This document shows positions 13,332-21,986 of a DNA stretch of 64,000 nt, piece by piece (positions within the stretch are counted from its first letter, which is position 1; each line of letters begins with the position of its first letter). The notes below the pieces were generated by a model. That model was not told the origin of the DNA. It saw nothing but the letters and a program-made list of their open reading frames with translations, and did not search any database. A program made the translations under genes and the position numbers. This DNA is from Rhodanobacter denitrificans (GTDB lineage: Bacteria > Pseudomonadota > Gammaproteobacteria > Xanthomonadales > Rhodanobacteraceae): positions 124,001 to 188,000 of the forward strand of contig QFPO01000005.1 in NCBI GenBank assembly GCA_003241385.1, read 5' to 3'.

Positions 13332-14279
13332 ATGAGCAGTCCGTTCGTCCACGTCGTCGCCGGCGTCGTCCGCAGTCCGCACGGGCGCATCCTGGTCGCC
13401 CAGCGCCGCCCCGGCACGCATCTGGCCGGTCTGTGGGAGTTTCCGGGCGGCAAGCTCGAGGCCGGCGAGGCACGCTTCGACGCGCTGCGACGCGAACTGC
13501 ACGAAGAGATCGGCATCCTCGTCGAGGCGGCCCATCCGCTGATCACGGTGCCGCACCGCTATCCCGAGAAGCGCATCGTGCTCGACGTCTGGGACGTGGT
13601 CCGCCACAGCGGACGGCCGCAGGCCTGCGAAGGCCAGTCGCTGGCCTGGATCGCGCCGGCGGCCCTGCCGGATCTGCCGATGCCCGAGGCCGACCGCCCG
13701 GTCATCGCGGCGCTGCGCCTGCCGGAGCGCTATCTGATCACGCCGGCGCTGCCGGCCGACCAGGCCGATACCGTCGTCGCCGGCGTGCGCCGTGCGCTCG
13801 AAAGCGGCATCCGCCTGATCCAGCTGCGCCTGCCCGAATGGACGCGCGACCGCCTCGCCGCGATCGCGCGGACGCTGCGCGACCACTGCCGGGCCGCCGG
13901 TGCGCGCCTGCTGCTGCATGCGGACTGGCAACTGGCGACGGTGCTCGGTCTGGACGGCGTCCATCTGCCGGCACGGATCGCGGCCACGCTCGAGCACCGG
14001 CCGCTGCCGGCCGACAAATGGGTGGCCGTGTCGTGTCACCGCGCCGATGAACTCGCGCACGCCGAACGCATCGGTGCCGATTTCGCGACGCTTTCGCCGG
14101 TGCGCGAGACCACCAGCCATCCGCTCGCCGCGCCGCTCGGCTGGCAGCGCTTCGCGGCGCTCGCGCAGGAGTTCGCGTTGCCGATCTACGCGCTGGGCGG
14201 GCTCGATGGCGGCGACGTCGAGGCTGCGCGCGCGGCCGGCGGGCAGGGCGTCGCGGCGATACGCGGGCCTCTGGCCTAG
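13332..14279 (+). CDS. Nudix hydrolase fused to ThiE/TenI-like domain (MutT-like)
   Basis: Two-domain protein of 315 residues. The N-terminal half is a MutT-type Nudix domain with a complete Nudix box (GGKLEAGEARFDALRREL followed by HEEIGI, about residues 36-59), expected to sanitise 8-oxo-dGTP. The C-terminal half (about 133-312) is a ThiE/TenI-like barrel with IQLRLPEW, LDGVHLP, FATLSPVRETTSHP and PIYALGGLDGGDV. This fusion downstream of secA is known in xanthomonads and pseudomonads. Whether the barrel is catalytic cannot be told; thiamine phosphate synthase residues are only partly kept. Confidence 0.88.
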   Translation: MSSPFVHVVAGVVRSPHGRILVAQRRPGTHLAGLWEFPGGKLEAGEARFDALRRELHEEIGILVEAAHPLITVPHRYPEKRIVLDVWDVVRHSGRPQACEGQSLAWIAPAALPDLPMPEADRPVIAALRLPERYLITPALPADQADTVVAGVRRALESGIRLIQLRLPEWTRDRLAAIARTLRDHCRAAGARLLLHADWQLATVLGLDGVHLPARIAATLEHRPLPADKWVAVSCHRADELAHAERIGADFATLSPVRETTSHPLAAPLGWQRFAALAQEFALPIYALGGLDGGDVEAARAAGGQGVAAIRGPLA

Positions 14280-14295
14280 CCACGCTTCGCGTGGC
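14279..14295. terminator. Hairpin between convergent mutT/thiE and coaE
   Basis: GCCACGC (14279-14285) and GCGTGGC (14289-14295) with a 3-base loop form a tight 7-bp hairpin that begins on the last base of the upstream stop codon. No T run follows. The 138 bases from here to the end of coaE hold nothing else recognisable. Confidence 0.35.
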
Positions 14296-14433
14296 GGCTC
14301 CCCTCGTCCTTCGCGCAAACGGAACGCACCGAACTCACACGCGTGTCTCGCGCAATCGATCGTCGTGCCGCGGAGCCTGGCGACGCATCGCGGCGGCGGT
14401 CGGTTCGGCGATGCTCGACACGCCGGCCCGCAA

Positions 14434-15063
14434 TCAGCTGCGCTGCGCGCCGGTAGCCAGTTCGAGATAGCGCGCGTGCAGACGCCGCACCTGCGCGTCG
14501 AGCTGCGCGGGCGTTCCGCCGTTCTCGATGACGTCGTCGGCGAGCGCGAGGCGCCGTTCGCGGCTGACCTGCGCGTCGAGCATCGACTCGGCCAGCTCCG
14601 GCGAGAGGCCGTCCCGGCGCAGCAGGCGCTCGAGCTGCACCGCACGCGGCGCATCGACGACCAGCACGCGATCGATCCAGTCGTAGCCGCTCGATTCGCC
14701 GAGCAGCGGAATCGCGACCAGGCCGTAGGCGTGCGGCAGCACCACCGCGCGTTCGCGCAGGGTGCGACGGATCGCCGGGTGCAGGATCGCCTCGAGCGCG
14801 AGGCGCTCGGCCGGGTCGGCGAAGATCCGCTCGCGCAGGCCGCGCCGATCCAGGCGCCCGTCCGGCTGCAATACCTGTGCGCCGAATCGATCGACGATCG
14901 CTTCGAGCGCCGCGCTCGGCGGTTCGACCAGCTCGCGTGCGACCAGGTCGGCGTCGAGGATCGGCACGCCCAGCGACGCGAAACGGTCGGCGACGGTCGA
15001 CTTGCCGGAGGCGATGCCGCCGGTCAGCGCGACGAGAAAAGGAGCAGGAGAGGAAGCGGCCAT
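14434..15063 (-). CDS. coaE: Dephospho-CoA kinase
   Basis: Last enzyme of coenzyme A synthesis, phosphorylating the 3'-hydroxyl of dephospho-CoA. The ATG at 15061-15063 gives 209 residues, the normal length; 31 further upstream codons are open but lack similarity. The P-loop is LTGGIASGKST (residues about 12-22), followed by LDADLVARELV and, in the lid/CoA region, HPAIRRTLRE. In many gammaproteobacteria coaE sits by pilD; here it is alone between two plus-strand genes. Confidence 0.95.
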   Translation of the reverse strand: MAASSPAPFLVALTGGIASGKSTVADRFASLGVPILDADLVARELVEPPSAALEAIVDRFGAQVLQPDGRLDRRGLRERIFADPAERLALEAILHPAIRRTLRERAVVLPHAYGLVAIPLLGESSGYDWIDRVLVVDAPRAVQLERLLRRDGLSPELAESMLDAQVSRERRLALADDVIENGGTPAQLDAQVRRLHARYLELATGAQRS

Positions 15064-15440
15064 GCCGCATGATCGGCGCTCGGCGGAACGATCGCAAAGT
15101 CCGCGCCCGTCGCCATCGAAGCTGAACAGGAAGGATCGCGGGGAACATGGGCGCACATCAGCCGATGTTCAGATCGCCGAGCGTCCGCGGCGTACCGGAT
15201 GAGGCCTGCGCGCACGAAGAAAAGGTTTGGCATTCTTATAAGTGACTGAAAATAAGGAAATAAAATGGTTGCGCACCGCGCGCCGGCAAAGGTTGTCCAG
15301 GGGTTCCCTTGCCGTAAAATTGTTGTTAGCATCGCCTACCACCGAAGGCTCAGGCGGGCCTCGCGAGCTTTTTTGGATGGCAGGGGCCTGAACAGCCCCC
15401 GAACCGTGGCAACAAAACTCTGACGTTGGAGAGTGACAAA
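15064..15440 (+). promoter_or_regulatory. Intergenic region with AT-rich promoter segment of the TonB receptor
   Basis: Gene-free 377 bases between coaE and the receptor. Bases 15215-15268 are strikingly AT-rich for this genome, with TTGGCA (15227-15232) and a run of A/T up to TAAAAT (15261-15266). A second candidate is TTCCCT (15304-15309), 17 bases, TAGCAT (15327-15332), whose -10 matches that of lpxC. Which of these is used cannot be decided by eye. The ribosome binding site GGAGAG (15428-15433) sits 7 bases before the receptor ATG. Confidence 0.4.
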
Positions 15441-18383
15441 ATGAGATTGAACAGCAACGAGCTTTTCAAGGCCGTTCGCTTCGCGCTCTACGCGGGCGCG
15501 GCGACTGCGGTCGGTCTGACCGGAAGCCCTGTGTTCGCGCAGGACGCCGGTGCAGACAAGCTGGAGACGATCGTCGTCACCGGTTCGCGCATCCGCAAGG
15601 CCGACGTCGAGACCGCTCAGCCGGTTCTGACGATCGACCGCGCCCAGATCGAGAAGCAGGGCTTCAGCTCGGTCGCCGACATTCTGTTGAACGTGACGTC
15701 CGCTGGCTCGCCGGCGTTCAGCCGTTCGCAGGCCCTGGCCGCGAACGAGAGCGCGGGCGGCTCGTACATCGACCTGCGTGACCTCGGTCCGGAGCGCACC
15801 CTCGTCCTCGTCAACGGCAAGCGTCTCGGCGCGAACTCCGAAGGCTACCAGGACATCGCCACGATCCCGGTCGGCATCATCGAGCGCATCGACATCCTGA
15901 AGGACGGCGCTTCGTCGGTCTACGGTTCGGACGCCATCGCCGGCGTCATCAACATCATCACGCGTTCGCGCTTCGAAGGCGCGGAAGTCAACGTCTATCT
16001 CGGTCAGTACGACGAGGACGACGGTGAGCGTCAGCAGTACGACTTCACGATCGGTTCGACCGGCGAGCGCAGCTCGGTCACGATGAGCGTGTCGTACGCG
16101 AAGGAAGATCCGGTCTGGGCCAAGGACCGCTGGTTCTCCGAGACGCCGCAGCCGCGTCATCCGGGCCAGGGCTGGAGCCCGGTCAGCCAGTGGGGCACCC
16201 TGCTCGGCATTCCGGGCGGCGGCAACTGGACCCTGGGTCCGGGCTTCAGCGGCGACCCGTACGATTTCTCCAACTTCCGTCGCGTCCGCACGCCGACGAC
16301 CGATGGCTGGGATTCGGATTACGCCAACTCGAACCAGCAGATGAACCTGCTGTCGGGCATGGAGCGTACGTCGATCTTCGTCGCCGGCACGTTCAACCTG
16401 ACCGACAACATCACGTTCCGCTCGGACGTGCTGTACAACAAGCGTGAGACCGAGAACACCGTCGCCGGCTACCCGATGCAGAGCTCGGCCCTCGCCGCGC
16501 CGATGTCGGCCGACAGCTACTTCAACCCGTTCGGCAGCCACCACGGCTACGCCACCCCGCAGAGCGTCAACTGGACGCGTCGCGGCTGGGAAGTGCCGCG
16601 TGCGACCTGGAGCGAGCTCAGCACCTACCGCTTCACCGGCGGCTTCGAAGGCTGGTTCGACGTCGGCGACCACTCGTGGAACTGGGACGTCGGCTACTTC
16701 TACAACAAGAACGACTTCGTCCGTACCGGCACCGGCAACTACAACATCGCCAACGTGCAGGCAGCGGTCGGTCCGTCGTTCCGCAATCCTGACGGCATCA
16801 TCCAGTGCGGTACCGCGACCAACCCGATCCCGCTCGACGAGTGCGTGCCGTGGAACCCGCTGGCACCGTACGGCAGCGGCCTCGAGAACTCGCTCGGCGA
16901 CCAGGCGGTCCAGGACTTCCTGATCGCGCCGACGACCTCGACCGGTGGTTCCAAGACCATCAACTACACGGCCAACCTGACCGGCGCTCTGTTCACGCTG
17001 CCGGCCGGTGACCTGTCGTTCGCGGCCGGTTACGAGTACCGCCGTGAGGAAGGCGACTTCAATCCGGATACGATGACCGCGGCCGGCCTGACCACCGAGC
17101 TCGCCATCGGCGGCCGGGGCGGCGGTTACAACGTCAAGGAGTACTACCTCGAGCTCGACGTGCCGGTGCTCAAGGACATTCCGGCGTTCCGCGAGCTGTC
17201 GTTCAACGTCGCCGGCCGTCGTTCGGACTTCAACACGTTCGGCAAGACGACCAACGGCAAGTTCGGCCTGAAGTGGAAGCCGATCGACGACCTGCTGATC
17301 CGTGGTACCTACGCGGAAGGCTTCCGTGCGCCGACCATCGGTGACCTGTACGGCGAGCTGAGCTCGACCTACGCCTACTACACCGACCCGTGCTCGGTCG
17401 TCGGTGGCCGTCCGCCGGAAGGCGCCACGGCGACCCGCTGCTACGGCGGCTTCGGCGGTCAGCCGGGTCTGCCGAACGGCTGGGTGCAGCCGGGCCAGGG
17501 TGGTGCGGACTGCACGAGCTTCCCGTGCCAGACCAACTTCCCGTTCCTCGGCGGTGCGAACCCGTTCCTGCAGCCGGAGACCTCGGTCAGCAAGACGCTG
17601 GGCGCGGTCTACAGCCCGAGCTACATCCAGGGCCTGGACATCACGCTGGACTGGTACCGCATCAAGATCGACAACCTGGTCAGCAGCGACAGCCCGGGTG
17701 CGATCCTCTCGGACTGCTACGAGCGTGGTATCGCCAGCCGTTGCCAGAACTTCACGCGTGACCCGGCCACCGGTGCGATCAACTACCTGATTTTCGGTAC
17801 GCGCAACCTGGGCTGGATCGAGACCGAAGGCTACGACTTCGGCGTTCGCTACCGCGTGCCGGAGTTCTCGTTCGGTCGCTTCATGATCACCTGGGAGACC
17901 TCGTACGTTTCTCATTGGGAGTCGAAGACCGAGCCGGGCACCCCGGAAATCCCGTTCAACGGCACCGGCTGGGGCAGTCAGTTCCGCACCAAGTCGAACC
18001 TGACGCTGGACTGGAGCCTGGGCGACTTCGGCGCGACCTGGGGCATGCGCTACTACTCGGGCATGAAGGAAGCCTGCGTGTATGACGCGGTCGACGGCGG
18101 TCCGGAGTGTAACGATCCGGACTACGGCTATCCGTCGTACAACGATCTGACCGGCCAGGTGGAGTTCACGGCGTCGCCGGTGAACCGCACGGGTTCGAAC
18201 ACCTTCCACGATCTCCAGTTCCGCTGGACGGCCCCGTGGAACGGCACGATCTCGGTCGGTGCGAACAACGCGTTCGATCACCGCGGTCCGTTCATGTACT
18301 CGAACCCGAACAGCCAGTTCTCGTACTACGGTGGCTTCGACATCGGTCGCTTCTACTACCTGAAGTACCAGCAGCGCTTCTGA
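15441..18383 (+). CDS. TonB-dependent outer-membrane receptor
   Basis: Large outer-membrane active-transport receptor of 980 residues. The ATG at 15441 is chosen for its ribosome binding site and because it starts a good signal peptide (MRLNSNELFKAVRFALYAG...SPVFA/QDAG); an ATG 15 bases upstream is also in frame. The plug domain starts at about residue 38 with LETIVVTGSRIRKADVETAQPV and includes VDLR-like IDLRDLGPERTLVLVNGKRL and IERIDILKDGASSVYGSDAIAGVINIIT. The barrel ends in the C-terminal aromatic YLKYQQRF. It belongs to the large oar/xanthomonad-type receptor family; the substrate is unknown and no regulator or transport partner is adjacent. Codons are more T-ending than its neighbours, as in highly expressed genes. 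Confidence 0.93.
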   Translation: MRLNSNELFKAVRFALYAGAATAVGLTGSPVFAQDAGADKLETIVVTGSRIRKADVETAQPVLTIDRAQIEKQGFSSVADILLNVTSAGSPAFSRSQALAANESAGGSYIDLRDLGPERTLVLVNGKRLGANSEGYQDIATIPVGIIERIDILKDGASSVYGSDAIAGVINIITRSRFEGAEVNVYLGQYDEDDGERQQYDFTIGSTGERSSVTMSVSYAKEDPVWAKDRWFSETPQPRHPGQGWSPVSQWGTLLGIPGGGNWTLGPGFSGDPYDFSNFRRVRTPTTDGWDSDYANSNQQMNLLSGMERTSIFVAGTFNLTDNITFRSDVLYNKRETENTVAGYPMQSSALAAPMSADSYFNPFGSHHGYATPQSVNWTRRGWEVPRATWSELSTYRFTGGFEGWFDVGDHSWNWDVGYFYNKNDFVRTGTGNYNIANVQAAVGPSFRNPDGIIQCGTATNPIPLDECVPWNPLAPYGSGLENSLGDQAVQDFLIAPTTSTGGSKTINYTANLTGALFTLPAGDLSFAAGYEYRREEGDFNPDTMTAAGLTTELAIGGRGGGYNVKEYYLELDVPVLKDIPAFRELSFNVAGRRSDFNTFGKTTNGKFGLKWKPIDDLLIRGTYAEGFRAPTIGDLYGELSSTYAYYTDPCSVVGGRPPEGATATRCYGGFGGQPGLPNGWVQPGQGGADCTSFPCQTNFPFLGGANPFLQPETSVSKTLGAVYSPSYIQGLDITLDWYRIKIDNLVSSDSPGAILSDCYERGIASRCQNFTRDPATGAINYLIFGTRNLGWIETEGYDFGVRYRVPEFSFGRFMITWETSYVSHWESKTEPGTPEIPFNGTGWGSQFRTKSNLTLDWSLGDFGATWGMRYYSGMKEACVYDAVDGGPECNDPDYGYPSYNDLTGQVEFTASPVNRTGSNTFHDLQFRWTAPWNGTISVGANNAFDHRGPFMYSNPNSQFSYYGGFDIGRFYYLKYQQRF

Positions 18384-18411
18384 TAAGAAGCTCTGTACGC
18401 TGCAACACTTG

Positions 18412-18440
18412 GACGGCCCCGGAAGGGGCCGTCTTTTTTT
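18412..18440 (+). terminator. Intrinsic terminator of the TonB receptor gene
   Basis: GACGGCCCC (18412-18420), GGAA loop, GGGGCCGTC (18425-18433), then seven T (18434-18440). This is the strongest classical Rho-independent terminator in the window and fits a monocistronic, strongly transcribed receptor gene. Confidence 0.93.
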
Positions 18441-18729
18441 GTTCTTGACCCTTGCGCGGACATCGACCTGCGGCCGATCTCGCAGCGTCGAGACTTCGCC
18501 TTTCGCTCTGCTTCTCGCTCTTGTCGCTGCTTTCCGCTTTTGATGTTGTGCGCCTGAAGCAAGCCGAGCATCGCAGGCCAGCCAGGCCGAAGAGCTGCCC
18601 CGGTCCGAGTGAAGCGAGTGCGCCAGATGCGTGTCCTGTTCGAAGGCGTCCGCGCGCTCGGCGGCGTGCAGCCGGCAGCCGTGCATCGGCCGCACGATGC
18701 GGCCGATCGGAATGCGACTCTCCGAATGC
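18441..18729. other. Gene-free stretch between the receptor terminator and aroB
   Basis: No convincing gene on either strand. Bases 18490-18540 are pyrimidine-rich on the plus strand with repeated CGCT/GCTT units. Reading frames through here are low-complexity and Arg-rich, which is usual for non-coding sequence in a genome of this composition. Confidence 0.5.
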
Positions 18730-19815
18730 TCAGCGCGTCGGCGAGGACAGAAACGCCGCGACGCGGTCGGTATCGACGAAGCGCGCATGCGCCGCGCCGA
18801 GCCGGTCCCAGAGGATCAGGCGCAGGCGGCCGTCGAGATTCTTCTTGTCCAGGCGCATCGGCTCGAGCAGGCGTCCGGGCTCGATCACATCGGGCAGGCG
18901 GGTCGGAAGATCGAGCTTGTCGAGCAGCGCCTCGAGCCGCTCGGCGTCGCTCGCGGGCGCATCGGCGATGAGCGCCGACAGGCGCGCCGCCATGACCATG
19001 CCGATCGCGACCGCTTCGCCGTGCAGCAGGCGGCCGTAGCCGGCCTCGGTCTCCAGTGCATGGCCGAAGGTGTGGCCGAAATTCAGCAGGGCGCGCTCGC
19101 CGTCCTCGCGTTCGTCGCGCTCGACGATCGCGGCCTTGTTGCGGCAGCTGACCGCGATCGCCTCGGCCAGCACGGTCGGCTCGCGTGCGACCAGCGCCGC
19201 GGCATGCGCCTCGAGCCACTCGAAGAACGCACGGTCGCCGATCGCGCCGTACTTGACGACCTCGGCGAGGCCGGAGCGGTACTCGCGCGGTGGCAGGGTG
19301 TCGAGCGTATCGGTATCGGCGATCACGCAGCGTGGCTGATGGAACGCGCCGACCAGGTTCTTGCCGGCCGGCAGGTTCACGCCGGTCTTGCCGCCGACCG
19401 AGGAGTCGACCATCGCCAGCAGCGTGGTCGGCATCTGCACGAAGCCGACGCCGCGCATCCAGCACGCCGCGGCGAAGCCGGCGAGGTCGCCGATCACGCC
19501 GCCGCCGAGCGCGATCAGCGTGACGTCGCGATTGGCGCGCATCGCCGCGAGCGCATCGAACACGCGCTCGACCTGAGCGAGGGTCTTGTGGCTCTCGCCG
19601 GAGGGAATCGTGACGCTCGCATGCTCGAATCCGTCGAGCCCGGCGGTGACGCGATCGAGGTAATGCGCGCCGACGAGGTCGTCGGTGACGATCAGCGCCT
19701 GACGGCCACGCAGCGTGGCGCGCCAGTGCGAAGAATCGCCGAGCAGGCCGCGGCCGATCCGGATCGGATAGCTGCGCTCGCCGAGCGCGACCGGGACCAC
19801 TCGGGGCGTGCTCAT
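18730..19815 (-). CDS. aroB: 3-dehydroquinate synthase
   Basis: Second enzyme of the shikimate pathway, an NAD- and metal-dependent cyclase. The protein has 361 residues. Visible features are IPSGESHKTLAQVERVFDAL, the NAD-binding GGGVIGDLAGFAAACWMRGVGF, the active-site PTTLLAMVDSSVGGKTGVN, the metal-ligand GLAEVVKYGAI, NKAAIVERDERE, and the second ligand segment NFGHTFGHALE with LLHGEAVAIGM. It follows aroK with an ATGA overlap. Confidence 0.96.
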   Translation of the reverse strand: MSTPRVVPVALGERSYPIRIGRGLLGDSSHWRATLRGRQALIVTDDLVGAHYLDRVTAGLDGFEHASVTIPSGESHKTLAQVERVFDALAAMRANRDVTLIALGGGVIGDLAGFAAACWMRGVGFVQMPTTLLAMVDSSVGGKTGVNLPAGKNLVGAFHQPRCVIADTDTLDTLPPREYRSGLAEVVKYGAIGDRAFFEWLEAHAAALVAREPTVLAEAIAVSCRNKAAIVERDEREDGERALLNFGHTFGHALETEAGYGRLLHGEAVAIGMVMAARLSALIADAPASDAERLEALLDKLDLPTRLPDVIEPGRLLEPMRLDKKNLDGRLRLILWDRLGAAHARFVDTDRVAAFLSSPTR

Positions 19816-20363
19816 GCGTCGGCCGCCTGGGTCGTGCGCTGCCAGGCCGCCTGCACGCGCTCGACCAGATCGGCGATGAGTTGCGCGCCGTAGCCGCGAC
19901 CGGTCGAGGACAGATGCAGGTCGGCGACTTCGGCGTACAGCGGATCGCGCGTGCGCGCCAGGTCCTGCAGCGTGCGCCGCCGGTCGGGCGTCGCCAGCAG
20001 CGGCCGCTTGCGGTCGTGCGCGAGCCGCGACAGCTGCGTGTCGACGTCGGCGCCGAGCCAGACGACGAAGCCGCGCTCGCGCAGCAGCTGCCGGTTCTCG
20101 GGGCTGAGCACCGCACCGCCGCCGGTTGCGAGCACGATGCCGGTGCAGGCGGCCTGCTCGCGCAGCAGCGCGGTTTCGCGGGTGCGGAAGCCGGCCTCGC
20201 CCTCCAGATCGAAGATCAGCGATATCGCCGCGCCGGTGCGCTGCTCGATCTCGTGATCGAGATCGACGAACGGCAGTTCGAGCGCGGCCGCGAGCGCACG
20301 GCCGATCGTCGATTTGCCGGCGCCCATCGGGCCGACCAGGAACAGGTTGGGTGCGGGATTCAT
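19812..20363 (-). CDS. aroK: Shikimate kinase
   Basis: Phosphorylates shikimate at the 3-hydroxyl. The ATG at 20361-20363 gives 183 residues. The P-loop is LVGPMGAGKSTIGRALA (about residues 8-24), followed by DLDHEIEQRTG, the shikimate-binding GEAGFRTRE, ATGGGAVLSPENR, and the lid region RKRPLL. It overlaps aroB by 4 bases, so both shikimate genes form one operon divergent from the exosortase gene. Confidence 0.95.
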   Translation of the reverse strand: MNPAPNLFLVGPMGAGKSTIGRALAAALELPFVDLDHEIEQRTGAAISLIFDLEGEAGFRTRETALLREQAACTGIVLATGGGAVLSPENRQLLRERGFVVWLGADVDTQLSRLAHDRKRPLLATPDRRRTLQDLARTRDPLYAEVADLHLSSTGRGYGAQLIADLVERVQAAWQRTTQAADA

Positions 20364-20486
20364 GAGCGTCGATGCTACCGCACGAGCCGGCGCGTGGACG
20401 CGTCCGCGGCGCGGCGGCGCACGCCGGCGGACGCGTTCGCGTCGATGCGGCGCGCAAACCGCCGCGACAGCCTCTAGACTTGGCAT

Positions 20487-20999
20487 ATGACCCGCTTCAT
20501 TCTCGTGTTCCTGCTGTGCGTCGGTATCCTGTTCCCGCTCGACCTGATCGAGCCGGTCGAGCGCCACGTGATCCTGCCGTTCACCGCGCTGCTGGCCGAC
20601 ATCAGCGTCTGGCTGATCCAGCTGTTCGACGCCGACGCCGCCGCCACCGGCAACATCATCCGCAGCGCGTCCAACGGCTTCGCGATCAGCATCGAGCGCG
20701 GCTGCAACGGGCTGGAGGCGGTCATCATCCTGGTCTCGGCGATCATCGCGTTCCCGGCGCCGTGGCGTTACCGCCTGATCGGCATCGGCCTGGGCTTCGT
20801 GGCGATCCAGGCGGTCAACCTGGTCCGCATCATCAGCCTGTTCTACCTCGGCCAGTGGAGCCAGCTGTGGTTCGAGTGGTTCCATCTGTACCTGTGGCAG
20901 GCGCTCATCGTGCTCGACGCGCTGGTCGTGTTCCTGGTCTGGCTGCGCTACATGCCGCGCGCGCGCCGTCCGGCCCCGCCGGCCGCAGCCGTCGCGTAG
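20487..20999 (+). CDS. xrtH: Exosortase of the XrtH type
   Basis: Small integral membrane protein (170 residues, four or five helices) with the exosortase catalytic pattern: Cys73 in IERGCNGLEA, Arg114 in VNLVRIISLF and His133 in EWFHLYLWQ. Exosortases are membrane cysteine transpeptidases that process C-terminal PEP-CTERM-like sorting tags; XrtH is the variant paired with IPTL-type CTERM tags in gammaproteobacteria. Assignment to the XrtH branch rests on the short length, the ERGCNG and NLVRI context and on taxonomic fit. No CTERM-tagged protein is encoded in the window. It is divergent from aroK and apparently monocistronic. Confidence 0.8.
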   Translation: MTRFILVFLLCVGILFPLDLIEPVERHVILPFTALLADISVWLIQLFDADAAATGNIIRSASNGFAISIERGCNGLEAVIILVSAIIAFPAPWRYRLIGIGLGFVAIQAVNLVRIISLFYLGQWSQLWFEWFHLYLWQALIVLDALVVFLVWLRYMPRARRPAPPAAAVA

Positions 21000-21161
21000 C
21001 GGGCGCGTAGCGGGCGCGTCCGGCCTCGGCCGCGACGACGGCGGCGACCGCACGAGGCGCAGCGCCGCCGGCAGCGGCCGGGCCGCGCCGACGCCGGGAT
21101 TGACTGGCGCCGTCCGGCATGGTCGAGTGGTATGCCTCGGAGCGACGGACGTCCTCAACGA

Positions 21162-21914
21162 ATGACCGATCCCACCCGCAGCCTGCGCCCGTCGACGGGC
21201 GGTCCTTCATCGATCAAGCGCGACATCGTCGTCGGTGTGCTCGAGGACGATCCGGACCAGGCTGCCCTGGTCGCCCACTGGCTGCAGGAGGCCGGCTACG
21301 CGGTGCGGCTGTTCGGCAATGCGACCGAGTACCGGCGCAAGCACGGATCGGCCGGCATCGACCTGCTGCTGCTGGACTGGATGCTGCCGGACGCGACCGG
21401 CATCGACGTCGTCGAATGGCTGCGCGTCTCGATCCACGCCGAGCTGCCGGTGATCTTCCTGACCGCCCGCGCCGCCGAAGAGGATCTGGTCAAGGGCTTC
21501 GCGAGCGGCGGCGACGACTACGTGATCAAGCCGCCGAAGCGGCTCGAACTGCTGGCGCGCGTCGCCGCGGCGCTGCGCAGGGGCGGCGTAGGCTCGGAGG
21601 CGGATGCGGCCGAGCGCATCGACAATCCGCCGTATCTGATCGACCTCAAGCGCCGCAAGGCCTGCCTGGACGGGCGCGACATCGATCTGACCCAGCGCGA
21701 GTTCGATCTGGCGGCGTTCCTGTTCCGCCGGCTCGGCCGCATCGTCAGCCGCGACGCCCTGCTCGAGAACGTCTGGAACATGAGCGCCCAGGTCTCCACG
21801 CGCACCGTCGACACGCACGTGAGCCGCCTGCGCAAGAAGCTCGAACTCGGCGGCGAACACGGCTGGCGGCTGACCGCGATCTACCAGCACGGCTACCGGC
21901 TCGAACGCACCTGA
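21162..21914 (+). CDS. OmpR/PhoB-family response regulator
   Basis: Protein of 250 residues from the ATG at 21162 (an ATG 30 bases upstream adds ten residues). The receiver domain (about residues 25-140) has the acidic pair in VLEDDPDQ, the phospho-acceptor Asp in LLLLDWMLPDATG, the Thr in IFLTARAAEED and the Lys in DDYVIKPPKRLELLARV. The C-terminal winged helix (about 155-248) ends TVDTHVSRLRKKL and AIYQHGYRLERT. The KPPKR in place of the usual KPF/KPL-EL suggests a slightly divergent subfamily. No histidine kinase is adjacent, so it is an orphan regulator here. Confidence 0.9.
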   Translation: MTDPTRSLRPSTGGPSSIKRDIVVGVLEDDPDQAALVAHWLQEAGYAVRLFGNATEYRRKHGSAGIDLLLLDWMLPDATGIDVVEWLRVSIHAELPVIFLTARAAEEDLVKGFASGGDDYVIKPPKRLELLARVAAALRRGGVGSEADAAERIDNPPYLIDLKRRKACLDGRDIDLTQREFDLAAFLFRRLGRIVSRDALLENVWNMSAQVSTRTVDTHVSRLRKKLELGGEHGWRLTAIYQHGYRLERT

Positions 21915-21986
21915 GGCCGCCGTTGCGACCCGGGTCGCGTCCGGCCGCGGCTTGCACCGGGGCGCCGTTGGTCCCACCATAGCCGC

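Noticed and set aside
15336..18788. Very long open frame of about 1150 codons on the minus strand opposite the TonB receptor
   Set aside because: Mirror frame produced by high GC; its translation is low-complexity and Arg/Val-rich with no domain, while the plus-strand frame is a complete receptor.
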